Source: Nitrospiria bacterium
GTDB taxonomy: Bacteria; Nitrospirota; CAKKRA01; 9FT-COMBO-42-15
Assembly (NCBI GenBank): GCA_919903585.1
Contig: CAKKST010000451.1
Coordinates: 1 to 7,965 of the forward strand
Direction: 5' to 3'
DNA length: 7,965 nt
Shown: positions 1 through 5,323 of the stretch, piece by piece
Numbering within the stretch: position 1 is the stretch's first letter
Layout: each line of letters begins with the position of its first letter
Translations under genes and position numbers: made by a program
Notes under the pieces: model-generated
The model's database searches: none
Seen by the model: the letters and a program-made list of their open reading frames with translations, nothing else
What the model was told of the DNA's origin: nothing

Positions 1-947
1 ACGCTTACAGGGGCGGCAAGGAATTTAAATTTTACGCCCTCCTCTTCTGCTGCTACAATCTCCTCATGGATGGCAGGCATCTCATTCCTTGTCCTTCTGT
101 ACACAATGGTAACATCAGCGCCGAGCCTCCTTGCTGTCCTTGCTGCATCCATTGCAACATTACCGCCGCCTATCACAATTACCCTCTTTCCGAGGTCAAG
201 CCTTTCACCGAGGCCAGCCCTTTTTAAGAAAGAGACGCCCTGAAAGACGCCTTCCACATCTGTCCCGGTGATGGGAAGCGACCTGCTCAACTGGGCGCCT
301 ACAGCTATTAATACTGCCTCAAAACCCTCATCAAAGAGGTCCTGCAAGGTAATATCCTTCCCAATTGTTATATTAAGGCGGACATCAATACCGAGGCTGA
401 GGATGGAATCCATATCAAATTTTGCTACCTCTTTTGGCAGCCTGTATGCCGGGATTACACCATAGAACATACCACCAATAATGGTCTGTGATTCAAATAT
501 GGTTGCCTTATAACCAAGACGGGCAAGGTCATGGGCGCCTGCCATCCCGGCAGGGCCTGAACCGATAACTGCAACCTTTTTACCGGTAGGAACACCCTTT
601 GATCCGCCAAGGGCAGACGAAAGCCCTGCAGACTTAAATGTATCTGAATTTGTAGCCTCCATAAAGGCATCAACAGCAAATCTCTTCAGTGCGCGTATGG
701 CGATTGGCTCATCAATGCTGCCTCTACGACAGGCCTTTTCACATGGGTGGGTACTGATGAGACCGCATATCGGGGCAAATGGATTTGGACCTCTGGCAAG
801 GGCATAGGAGAGTAAGTAGTCTCCATCAGCAATGGCATTCACATAGCTTCCTGCGGGTGTATTTGCAGGACAGGCATCCTGACACTTAATCATCTTCCTG
901 AAATAATCTATGTCAGGTATCTTTACCTGATACTTTCCCTCAGACAA
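1..947 (-). CDS. GltD-like FAD/NAD(P)H oxidoreductase, 3' end beyond window
   Basis: This is a pyridine-nucleotide-disulfide-type oxidoreductase related to the glutamate synthase small subunit. Such proteins pass electrons between NAD(P)H, FAD and an N-terminal Fe-S domain. About 315 codons are visible; the C-terminus lies outside the window. Seen: N-terminal cysteines at about 22, 26, 61, 69 and 73 (CQDAC, HPCEKACRRG), the FAD dinucleotide motif GSGPAG at about 129-134, and the NAD(P) motif GGGNVA at about 260-265. I chose a TTG start at 947 because GGAGGT lies 5 nt upstream (953-958) and the ATG at 960 runs into a stop in its own frame. A CBS protein gene lies upstream on the same strand, separated by a mobile element. 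True GltD needs a large-subunit partner, which is not visible, so the substrate is open; many homologues serve other Fe-S redox partners. Family call is firm, exact role is not. Confidence 0.9.
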   Translation of the reverse strand, partial: MSEGKYQVKIPDIDYFRKMIKCQDACPANTPAGSYVNAIADGDYLLSYALARGPNPFAPICGLISTHPCEKACRRGSIDEPIAIRALKRFAVDAFMEATNSDTFKSAGLSSALGGSKGVPTGKKVAVIGSGPAGMAGAHDLARLGYKATIFESQTIIGGMFYGVIPAYRLPKEVAKFDMDSILSLGIDVRLNITIGKDITLQDLFDEGFEAVLIAVGAQLSRSLPITGTDVEGVFQGVSFLKRAGLGERLDLGKRVIVIGGGNVAMDAARTARRLGADVTIVYRRTRNEMPAIHEEIVAAEEEGVKFKFLAAPVS

Positions 948-969
948 TGCTTACCTCCATAGAAATTAC

Positions 970-1133
970 TAATACAAACGCATTAAATTTATATTAAATA
1001 AATCTCCCCTCACCCCTCTTTTTCAAAGAGGGGAATAAAGGCATCTCCCCCTTTGAAAAAGGGGGATTAAGGGGGATTTTAAAATTAATTGACATTACTT
1101 TGTTATGTTATGGCATTTAATGCGTTTGTATTA
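970..1133. mobile_element. MITE-like element, copy 1, with 19-bp inverted termini
   Basis: This non-coding 164-bp element has perfect 19-bp terminal inverted repeats (TAATACAAACGCATTAAAT at 970-988, its reverse complement at 1115-1133). Each end carries a TA dinucleotide that could be the target duplication, as in IS630/Tc1-mariner-type transposition. The core (about 1000-1080) holds two G/C-rich hairpins, CCCCTCTTT/AAAGAGGGG and CCCCCTTT/AAAAAGGGGG. A second copy lies at 5033-5169 and a core-only relative at 6899-6973. No transposase is encoded, so it would move in trans. Confidence 0.75.
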
Positions 1134-1166
1134 ATATCTCTACACTAACATCTCTCGCTGTTCTTC

Positions 1167-1559
1167 TTACCACTCTTCAATGCCTTCCATAAAGAGTGGA
1201 TGCATTATATCCCTGCAGGAAACCAGACCAATAACCTCGCCTTCCTCAGTAACAGCAAGGTGCCTCACATGATTTTTATCCATAAGGTCATTAGCATCAA
1301 TAATTGATTTTTCTATATCCACAGTAAGGATCGGGCTGCTCATTATTGCCTTAACCTGTGTGCTTTCCGCATTCTTCCCGTCTGCTACAAGGCGCCTCAC
1401 TATATCTGTCTCTGTTACAATCCCTACGAGCTCCTTATCTTTTTCTACCAGCATGCTCCCGATCTTCTTCGCCTTCATTATCCTTGCCGCATCTCTAACA
1501 CTCACATTAACATCTACCTTCTCAATACCCTTTGTCATTATCTTTCTTACAGGGACCAT
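1167..1559 (-). CDS. Two-CBS-domain protein
   Basis: A 130-residue cytoplasmic protein made almost entirely of two CBS repeats, at about residues 8-60 (VRKIMTKGI to GIVTETDIVRRLV) and 68-125 (VKAIMSSPILTV to GLVSCRDIMHPL). A CBS pair forms a Bateman module that usually binds adenine nucleotides or other ligands and acts as an energy or redox sensor. The hallmark ends GIVTETDIVRR and GLVSCRDIMHP of both repeats are intact. There is no fused enzyme or membrane part, so it would act as a free regulatory subunit or a metabolite sensor. Start: ATG at 1559 with AGGAGGG about 6 nt upstream. Before the MITE-like insertion at 970-1133, its stop would have been only about 58 nt from the GltD-like gene, so the two may once have been, or still be, cotranscribed. 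The partner is unknown. Confidence 0.9.
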   Translation of the reverse strand: MVPVRKIMTKGIEKVDVNVSVRDAARIMKAKKIGSMLVEKDKELVGIVTETDIVRRLVADGKNAESTQVKAIMSSPILTVDIEKSIIDANDLMDKNHVRHLAVTEEGEVIGLVSCRDIMHPLFMEGIEEW

Positions 1560-1888
1560 CTCACCCTCCTGCTTTTTAAAAATATAGATATTATTAATAA
1601 AATTTATATTATATTAAGTCTTCCCCTCTTATGCCCCCATAGAAGAGGATAGAAGAGGGCTAAATTCTAATATAATTACAATTAGGTTGTCAAGCATTCT
1701 TTAAATCTTTTCTAATCTGATTATTAACGAAATTTATACAAATTATTTAAAAACCTCAATTTTTCTAATATTGGGTTGGTCTGATATTAGGTTAGATTGA
1801 AATTTTAATACAATTGTAATGTCATTGTCAATAATTTTCTGGAGATTCCAAAAAGGAAAAGGCTGCCTTGCTTTAAGCCGCCCGATAG
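1560..1888. other. AT-rich non-coding stretch upstream of CBS gene
   Basis: No convincing gene on either strand. The first 60 nt are almost purely A+T, with several TATAAT-like hexamers on the minus strand that could serve the CBS gene; none has a clear -35 partner. At 1621-1660 there is a short C-rich/G-rich imperfect palindrome of the kind repeated elsewhere in the window. The near-repeat CTAATATTGGGTTGG / TGATATTAGGTTAG occurs at about 1766-1796. Confidence 0.5.
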
Positions 1889-2023
1889 AATATAAGGGCT
1901 GTAATAACACATTTTGGTATGGTAATGCTAAAGGCTAAGCCATGGGAGGTGGCAAAGGAATTAACTGAGGAATTAGGAATTGAGATTATTGCTGCCTCGG
2001 ATGGCATGAAGGTTGAATTATAA
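1889..2023 (+). pseudogene. Remnant of MBL-fold metallo-hydrolase, C-terminal end only
   Basis: The only gene trace on the plus strand. The frame reads about 44 residues, beginning NIRAVITHFGMVMLKAK and ending AASDGMKVEL before TAA at 2021-2023. The THFGM segment followed by an alpha/beta tail ending in DGM resembles the C-terminus of RNase-Z-like metallo-beta-lactamase-fold hydrolases; the His belongs to the metal site in that family. The same frame can be followed upstream to about 1856 but is broken by TAA (1874-1876) and TAG (1886-1888). No upstream catalytic HxHxDH part exists in the window, so this is a decayed 3' fragment. The family assignment is from memory of the motif, without an alignment. 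Confidence 0.6.
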
Positions 2024-2031
2024 AAAAGGGG

Positions 2032-2066
2032 TGGGCTGGTTGAGGGAGGGGTTTTCAACCAGCCCA
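2032..2066 (-). terminator. Hairpin with T-run on the minus side
   Basis: An inverted repeat with 12-bp arms (TGGGCTGGTTGA at 2032-2043, complement at 2055-2066) and an 11-nt loop. On the minus strand the stem is followed, after CCCC, by six T residues, like an intrinsic terminator; on the plus strand there is no T-run. It lies about 150 nt beyond the stop of the minus-strand gene that ends at 2216, so it may end that transcript. It also sits just after the stop of the MBL remnant. Confidence 0.45.
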
Positions 2067-2079
2067 TGGGGAGTAACTG

Positions 2080-2215
2080 TATAAATTCGTAATGCGTAAT
2101 CTGTAATGGGTGATGGGTTTTTTAGCTCATTACTCATTACCCATCACGCATCACTCATAACGAGTATTAGATTGCTTCGCTTCGCTCGCAATGACAATTA
2201 ATGCGTTTGCTATAA
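2080..2215. repeat. Intergenic short-repeat patchwork
   Basis: Non-coding DNA built of small repeats. TAATGGGTGATGGGT (about 2103-2117) is followed by the partly complementary ATTACCCATCACGCATCAC, giving an imperfect palindrome. A second segment (2170-2195) has ATTGC and GCAAT ends around TTCGCTTCGCTC, resembling short dispersed repeats common in bacterial genomes. At 2198-2209, TTAATGCGTTTG is identical to part of the MITE terminus, a possible solo end. Confidence 0.5.
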
Positions 2216-2665
2216 TTATGCTGCTGCCAGTACCTTTTTTGCCTTGCGCCAGCCCTCGTCTGCCAGTCTTTTCAGCCTATTTTCAGTCCAGCTCTTTATC
2301 TCAGTCATATATCTGCGTTTATCAGTACGGGCAAGCTCTAACATAGCCATCTTCTCTTTGGCAGCGGCCTTTATATCATTAGGCGTATAGCCATTCCAGC
2401 TTGCATAGCCATTGTCAAAGATAAAATCAGGGGCTAATTCTTCCTTCCTCGCCCTCATCTTATGTGCAAATACACCGGCAATCTCCATATCATATTCAAT
2501 TATCCAGTCATTATCCTTGATCATTGTTGATGGATCAAAGGATACCCCGGCGCACTGCGGGCAATATATTGCCTTGATTACTTCCCCTGGAAGTATTGAA
2601 TCACCATGATGAAGGCTGATACTTTCTCTTCCACAAATACAACTAATCTCATTCGTCATGCACAT
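2216..2665 (-). CDS. Hypothetical protein with CxC and CxxC cysteine pairs
   Basis: I do not recognise the family. From the chosen start it is 149 residues. Near the N-terminus are C9-I-C11-G and C35-P-Q-C38, which together could bind one zinc or a small Fe-S centre. The middle is mixed (DNDWIIEYDMEIAGVF), and the last 55 residues are a charged helix rich in Lys, Arg and Ala, with Trp and Tyr. No signal peptide or membrane segment is seen, so it is probably cytoplasmic. Start: ATG at 2665 rather than 2692, because GAGGGGGAA (2671-2679) lies at normal distance before it; the ATG at 2659 is also possible. It lies 69 nt downstream of a small zinc-ribbon gene on the same strand and is probably cotranscribed with it from the sigma-54 promoter at 3091-3106. 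Confidence 0.75.
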   Translation of the reverse strand: MCMTNEISCICGRESISLHHGDSILPGEVIKAIYCPQCAGVSFDPSTMIKDNDWIIEYDMEIAGVFAHKMRARKEELAPDFIFDNGYASWNGYTPNDIKAAAKEKMAMLELARTDKRRYMTEIKSWTENRLKRLADEGWRKAKKVLAAA

Positions 2666-2692
2666 AACTGTTCCCCCTCTCTTAATTTTCAA

Positions 2693-2722
2693 TTTTGCGC
2701 TTTTGTATTTTTTGCGCTTTTG
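2693..2722. repeat. Two 13-bp direct repeats between two small genes
   Basis: TTTTGCGCTTTTG occurs at 2693-2705 and again at 2710-2722, a 17-bp period, in the 69-nt gap between the two small cysteine-pair genes. This is probably simple-sequence-like spacer. Confidence 0.6.
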
Positions 2723-2734
2723 CGTCTCTGTTTT

Positions 2735-2947
2735 TTATGCTGCCTTAAGATGCCTTTTAAACCTAACAGCCTTATCCTTGTTTTTTGATGGCTTAGCAAC
2801 AACCTCTCTTTTCTGATTAGCGAGGATAACCTCATCAACTACATCCCCGCAGTAGAGACATCTCCATCCATCATAATGCCATGCAAGATTTTCCTGATTT
2901 GTAAATGTCTCATAGGTCATGAGGCCGCCGCATTTTGGGCATTTCAT
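2735..2947 (-). CDS. Small zinc-ribbon protein with basic tail
   Basis: A 70-residue protein with two CPxC/CxxC knuckles, C3-P-K-C6 and C30-L-Y-C33, spaced as in a zinc ribbon (MKCPKCGGLM and GWRCLYCGDVVD). The C-terminal 25 residues are strongly basic (KNKDKAVRFKRHL), so nucleic-acid or acidic-partner binding is possible; this is inference. Start chosen at 2947 because AAGGTG lies about 7 nt upstream and the zinc knuckle then begins at residue 3, as is usual for such mini-ribbons. Earlier in-frame ATGs at 3010 and 2971 have poorer ribosome sites. It is the first gene after a sigma-54-type promoter and probably forms an operon with the downstream CxC/CxxC protein. No catalytic role is evident; a regulatory or adaptor function is a guess. 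Confidence 0.85.
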   Translation of the reverse strand: MKCPKCGGLMTYETFTNQENLAWHYDGWRCLYCGDVVDEVILANQKREVVAKPSKNKDKAVRFKRHLKAA

Positions 2948-3042
2948 ATAAAACACCTTACCTTTCCTCATCCCCTGCCTATAGCCTGTCTTTATCAAAA
3001 GCTTATTCATATTCTTTGGCCATTATTTGATCCCTTAAATAA

Positions 3043-3072
3043 GTATAGCACAAAATTCTTAAATTGCTATAC
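3043..3072. promoter_or_regulatory. Inverted repeat just downstream of the sigma-54 start site
   Basis: Perfect 8-bp arms GTATAGCA (3043-3050) and TGCTATAC (3065-3072) with a 14-nt spacer, 22 bp centre to centre, about two helical turns. It falls roughly at +9 to +38 of the transcript predicted from the sigma-54 promoter. It could be a repressor operator or an mRNA 5' hairpin. Confidence 0.45.
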
Positions 3073-3090
3073 ATAGTAATCATTATTAAT

Positions 3091-3106
3091 AGCAACAATC
3101 ATGCCA
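3091..3106 (-). promoter_or_regulatory. Sigma-54 (-24/-12) promoter
   Basis: On the minus strand the sequence TGGCATGATTGTTGCT matches the sigma-54 consensus TGGCACG-N4-TTGCW with one mismatch. The invariant GG (3105-3104) and GC (3093-3092) are spaced by exactly 10 nt. Transcription would begin near 3080 and read into the zinc-ribbon gene that starts at 2947. A sigma-54 activator is encoded directly upstream on the same strand. Confidence 0.8.
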
Positions 3107-3181
3107 AATTTCCATAAAAAAAAATCTTTAATAATTTCAATTGGTTATAAATCAGGCTATTTCAGAGATAAAAAAGCAATG

Positions 3182-3283
3182 TTGCATTTTTGGAATACTG
3201 TATAATTATATCAGACATTTATGCTTAAATATCAATAGGATATGTCAATGTTTCATTTTTGAAATGATGTTGCGTAAATGAAA
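3182..3283. promoter_or_regulatory. Three candidate enhancer sites, TTKCR-N4-TGRAA
   Basis: Three similar interrupted palindromes lie between the activator gene and the sigma-54 promoter: TTGCATTTTTGGAA (3182-3195), TTTCATTTTTGAAA (3251-3264, arms perfectly symmetric) and TTGCGTAAATGAAA (3270-3283). They share TT-K-C-R, 4 nt, TG-R-AA. They lie about 75-190 bp upstream of the promoter, the usual range for sites bound by sigma-54 activators. Assignment to the neighbouring regulator is inference. Confidence 0.55.
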
Positions 3284-3313
3284 TACAAAAATCAGAAATA
3301 TTAGTTGGACTCT

Positions 3314-4684
3314 TTATTGATTGGGTGAATACAAGCGGGGCGCCTCAATCTTATGCTGTTTCATCTTCCTCCATAATGTAGCCCTGCTGATATGAAGTTT
3401 TTTTGCCACCTCACCCTGTTTCCATTTATACTGATTCAGCATTTTTAAGATGAGTCCTCTTTCAATAGCCATGAGCGGATTATCAGAATCAGCTATAATA
3501 TTTTCTGGTAATTTCTCTGTAGCGCCAAAAAGGTCTTTTGGAAGGTGCTCTGCTAAAATAGTATTACCCTGACATCTTACAAAGGCATGTTCAAGGATAT
3601 TCTCCAACTCCCTAATATTACCCTTATAATCATAATCCATTAGAAAATCCATTACCCTGGGAGAGACATTATTTATCTCCTTACCCATCTCATTATTTAA
3701 TTTACCCACAAAGTGTTTTAAAAGATGCGGTATATCATCCTTTCTCTCTCTAAGAGGCGGCAGATAAATCGGCACAACCCTGAGTCTATAATAAAGATCA
3801 TTTCTGAATTCGCCCTTTTCCATTGCCTTTGCCAGATCCTTATTGGTTGCAGCAATAACCCTTACATCCACCTTTATACTCTCTGTGCCGCCTACCCTTT
3901 CAAACTCCTCTTCCTGCAATACCCTTAAAAGCTTAACCTGTGTGTGCATGCTCATCTCGCCAATCTCATCAAGAAAGATAGTCCCTTTATGCGCAAGCTC
4001 AAAGCGTCCTTTTTTATCTGAAATAGCGCCTGTGAATGCGCCCTTTACATGGCCGAACAATTCACTCTCTAAAATACCCTCTGCCAATGCCGCACAATTT
4101 ACCTTTATAAATGGGCCTAACCTGCGCGGGCTGTTTTGATGTATTGCCATGGCAATAAGCTCTTTGCCTGTACCGCTCTCCCCTTCTATAAGCACAGTGG
4201 ATTTACTCTGCGCCACAGGATGCAGGAGATCATAGATCTCCTGCATCCTGTGATTCTTACCGATTATATTTTGAAAGGAATATTTGCCCTCAAGTTTCTC
4301 TGTCAACTCCTTTATTTTTGACAGGTCTCTGAATATCTCAACACCGCCGATTATTCTGCCGTCCTTATCTCTCAGGAGGGCTGTATTGATACTGACAGAA
4401 ATCGGCCTGCCAGATTTATCCTTTATTATCGCCTCAAAATTAGAGATTGGCTCCCCTGTATCCATTGTCCTTTTTAAGATACAGCTTGTAGTGCAGATAT
4501 CGCTTCGCATAAGCCTGCTGCAATTCTGGCCGATCACCTCCTCTTCAGAATAGCCGAGGAGTTCAATAGCAGCCTTATTTAGATACTCTATCCTCATGTC
4601 CGTACCGATAGTGATAACACCATCGGTAATGCTGTTGAGGATTACATCGGTATCAATCTTTCTGGTAATGGTTTCTGTGCTCAT
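3314..4684 (-). CDS. Sigma-54-dependent activator with PAS sensor (PAS-AAA+-Fis HTH)
   Basis: A 456-residue enhancer-binding protein that uses ATP hydrolysis to open sigma-54 promoter complexes. A PAS domain spans about residues 11-120 and carries a cysteine group C55, C64, C68 that may hold a redox centre or metal (inference). The AAA+ domain covers about 138-375, with Walker A GESGTGKE (168-175), the sigma-54 loop GAFTGA (215-220), Walker B GTIFLDE (234-240) and RNDLYYRL near 294-301. The Fis-type helix-turn-helix lies at about 424-443 (EVAKKLHISRATLWRKM). Length and order are normal, and there is no response-regulator receiver domain, so sensing is probably direct through PAS. Its ATG overlaps the TGA of the CBM48 gene (ATGA), implying translational coupling. 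Candidate binding sites and a sigma-54 promoter follow its stop codon. A 39-bp perfect inverted repeat lies inside the gene. Confidence 0.96.
   Translation of the reverse strand: MSTETITRKIDTDVILNSITDGVITIGTDMRIEYLNKAAIELLGYSEEEVIGQNCSRLMRSDICTTSCILKRTMDTGEPISNFEAIIKDKSGRPISVSINTALLRDKDGRIIGGVEIFRDLSKIKELTEKLEGKYSFQNIIGKNHRMQEIYDLLHPVAQSKSTVLIEGESGTGKELIAMAIHQNSPRRLGPFIKVNCAALAEGILESELFGHVKGAFTGAISDKKGRFELAHKGTIFLDEIGEMSMHTQVKLLRVLQEEEFERVGGTESIKVDVRVIAATNKDLAKAMEKGEFRNDLYYRLRVVPIYLPPLRERKDDIPHLLKHFVGKLNNEMGKEINNVSPRVMDFLMDYDYKGNIRELENILEHAFVRCQGNTILAEHLPKDLFGATEKLPENIIADSDNPLMAIERGLILKMLNQYKWKQGEVAKKLHISRATLWRKMKQHKIEAPRLYSPNQ
4214..4252. repeat. Perfect inverted repeat, 18-bp arms, inside the activator gene
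   Basis: CACAGGATGCAGGAGATC (4214-4231) is followed by 3 nt (ATA) and its exact reverse complement (4235-4252). It encodes residues around HRMQEIYDLLHPV at the PAS/AAA+ junction, where the protein sequence itself looks normal for the family. In the mRNA it would form an 18-bp stem with a 3-nt loop. Confidence 0.95.
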
Positions 4685-4956
4685 TTCACTTCAATAATAC
4701 AGTTCGCTGTACCGAATCTGTTCGGTACGCATTGATGGCAGCACGGATCATTTCTCCACTCGCCATCAACTATAAACTTATATTCGTATCTACCGGGTTT
4801 AAGTTTTAAGGATGCCTTCCACACACCGCCCTTATCCTTTTTCAGACCTGTAGTAATTGCATCCCAGTTGTTAAAATCCCCTGCAATAGATACTGACCCT
4901 GCATCTGGCGCCTCATACTTAAACTGAACCGCCTTTGATAAAGCCTTTTCTGCCAT
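4681..4956 (-). CDS. Stand-alone CBM48 / AMPK-beta-like glycogen-binding domain protein
   Basis: A 91-residue protein consisting of one early-set (E-set) beta-sandwich of the CBM48/AMPK-beta glycogen-binding type. Typical marks are VSIAGDFNNWD (22-32), VWKASLKLKPGRYEYKFIVDG (46-66, start and end of the core strands) and EWRNDP followed by VPNRFG. Trp31 and Trp46 are candidates for the sugar-binding face. An unusual cysteine cluster, PCCHQC (71-76), replaces the plain loop that usually precedes VPN. No catalytic domain is attached, so it is probably an adaptor or ligand-binding regulator. Start: ATG at 4956, preceded by AAAGGAGG at 7 nt; the ATG at 4974 lacks such a site. Its stop overlaps the activator's start (ATGA), so the two are coexpressed, and a joint signalling role is plausible but unproven. 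Confidence 0.88.
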   Translation of the reverse strand: MAEKALSKAVQFKYEAPDAGSVSIAGDFNNWDAITTGLKKDKGGVWKASLKLKPGRYEYKFIVDGEWRNDPCCHQCVPNRFGTANCIIEVK

Positions 4957-4984
4957 GACAAAGCCTCCTTTCATGTTTTGCCCA

Positions 4985-5031
4985 CCTTAACCCTCCCCCT
5001 TATGGGGAAGGAAATGGATAGGGAAGGTTAA
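4985..5031. repeat. Imperfect palindrome upstream of the CBM48 gene
   Basis: Outer arms TTAACC (4987-4992) and GGTTAA (5026-5031) enclose an inner CCCC-TTAT-GGGG hairpin (4996-5007). It directly abuts the MITE-like element. It resembles dispersed C/G-rich palindromes and could also be a leader hairpin of the CBM48-activator transcript. Confidence 0.5.
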
Positions 5032-5032
5032 T

Positions 5033-5169
5033 TAATACAAACACAAAATGTATTATTACATTTATAAAATCTCCCCTAACCCCTCTTTGCTAAAGAGGGG
5101 AACATATTCCCCCTTTGGAAAAGGGGGATTAAGGGGGATTTTGTAACATTATTTAGTGCGTTTGTATTA
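5033..5169. mobile_element. MITE-like element, copy 2
   Basis: A 137-bp relative of the element at 970-1133. Its ends TAATACAAACACA and (reverse complement) TAATACAAACGCA match in 12 of 13 positions. TA flanks both ends, and the core (5067-5142) has the same two C/G-rich hairpins. The right terminus includes the stop codon of the LysW-like zinc-ribbon frame (5167-5169). No transposase is encoded. Confidence 0.7.
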
Positions 5170-5313
5170 TATCGGTTCTGCTGCAAAATACTCCCCTGCC
5201 TCTACCAGTTTCAGGTCTGAATCACAAACAGGGCAGATTATAATATCGCCCCCCATAATATCATCATCCATTTCCAGTTCTTCCTCGCAAACAGGGCAGA
5301 TTATAATATTAAT
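5167..5313 (-). CDS. LysW-like double CPxC zinc ribbon without a canonical start
   Basis: A 48-codon frame with two near-identical knuckles, ICPVC at about 5-9 and again at 26-30, separated by an acidic EEELEMDDDIM linker and followed by DSDLKLVEAGEYFAAEPI. This pattern matches LysW/zinc-ribbon mini-proteins, but the C-terminal EDWGE of amino-group carriers is absent, so I do not call it a carrier. No ATG, GTG or TTG lies between the in-frame TAA at 5326-5328 and the first knuckle. The best start is ATT at 5313, 5 nt after an AAGGGGGG run that could act as a ribosome site. It overlaps the end of the flavoprotein gene by 13 nt in the -1 frame, so frameshifting at A4G6 is an alternative. The internal ATG at 5256 would lose the first knuckle. 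It may also be a gene that lost its start. Confidence 0.55.
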   Translation of the reverse strand: MNIIICPVCEEELEMDDDIMGGDIIICPVCDSDLKLVEAGEYFAAEPI

Positions 5314-5323
5314 ATCGCCCCCC
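5225..5323 (-). repeat. Near-perfect direct repeat encoding both zinc knuckles
   Basis: On the minus strand, a 36-nt unit (5323-5288) and a 30-nt unit (5254-5225) are identical except that the first has six extra nucleotides, ATATTA. Both begin GGGGGGCGATATTA and end TAATCTGCCCTGTTTG. The units encode GGDINIIICPVC and GGDIIICPVC. Identity down to silent positions suggests recent duplication or gene conversion. Confidence 0.9.

Noticed and set aside
435..450. Plus-strand TGGCAG...GC pattern with sigma-54-like GG-N10-GC spacing
   Set aside because: It lies inside the GltD-like coding sequence, points to no plus-strand gene and matches the consensus poorly outside the GG and GC pairs.
1873..2067. 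64-codon minus-strand frame in the gene-poor gap
   Set aside because: It is antisense to the MBL-like remnant and includes the terminator hairpin; no ribosome site seen.
3843..4139. 98-codon plus-strand frame opposite the activator gene
   Set aside because: It is antisense to a strongly conserved AAA+ domain, has no ribosome site and no recognisable composition; a shadow frame.
4980..4993. Minus-strand GG-N10-GC pattern upstream of the CBM48 gene
   Set aside because: The surrounding bases (GGGTTAAGGTGGGC) do not match TGGCAC or TTGCA and it overlaps a C/G-rich repeat, so it is probably chance.
5167..5313. Amino-group carrier protein LysW
   Set aside because: The C-terminal EDWGE needed for carrier function is absent and no lysine or arginine biosynthesis gene is nearby; only the zinc-ribbon resemblance is kept.
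5225..5323. Two spaced direct repeats that could suggest a CRISPR or iteron array
   Set aside because: There are only two copies, within a coding frame that encodes matching zinc knuckles, and they differ by a 6-nt insertion.
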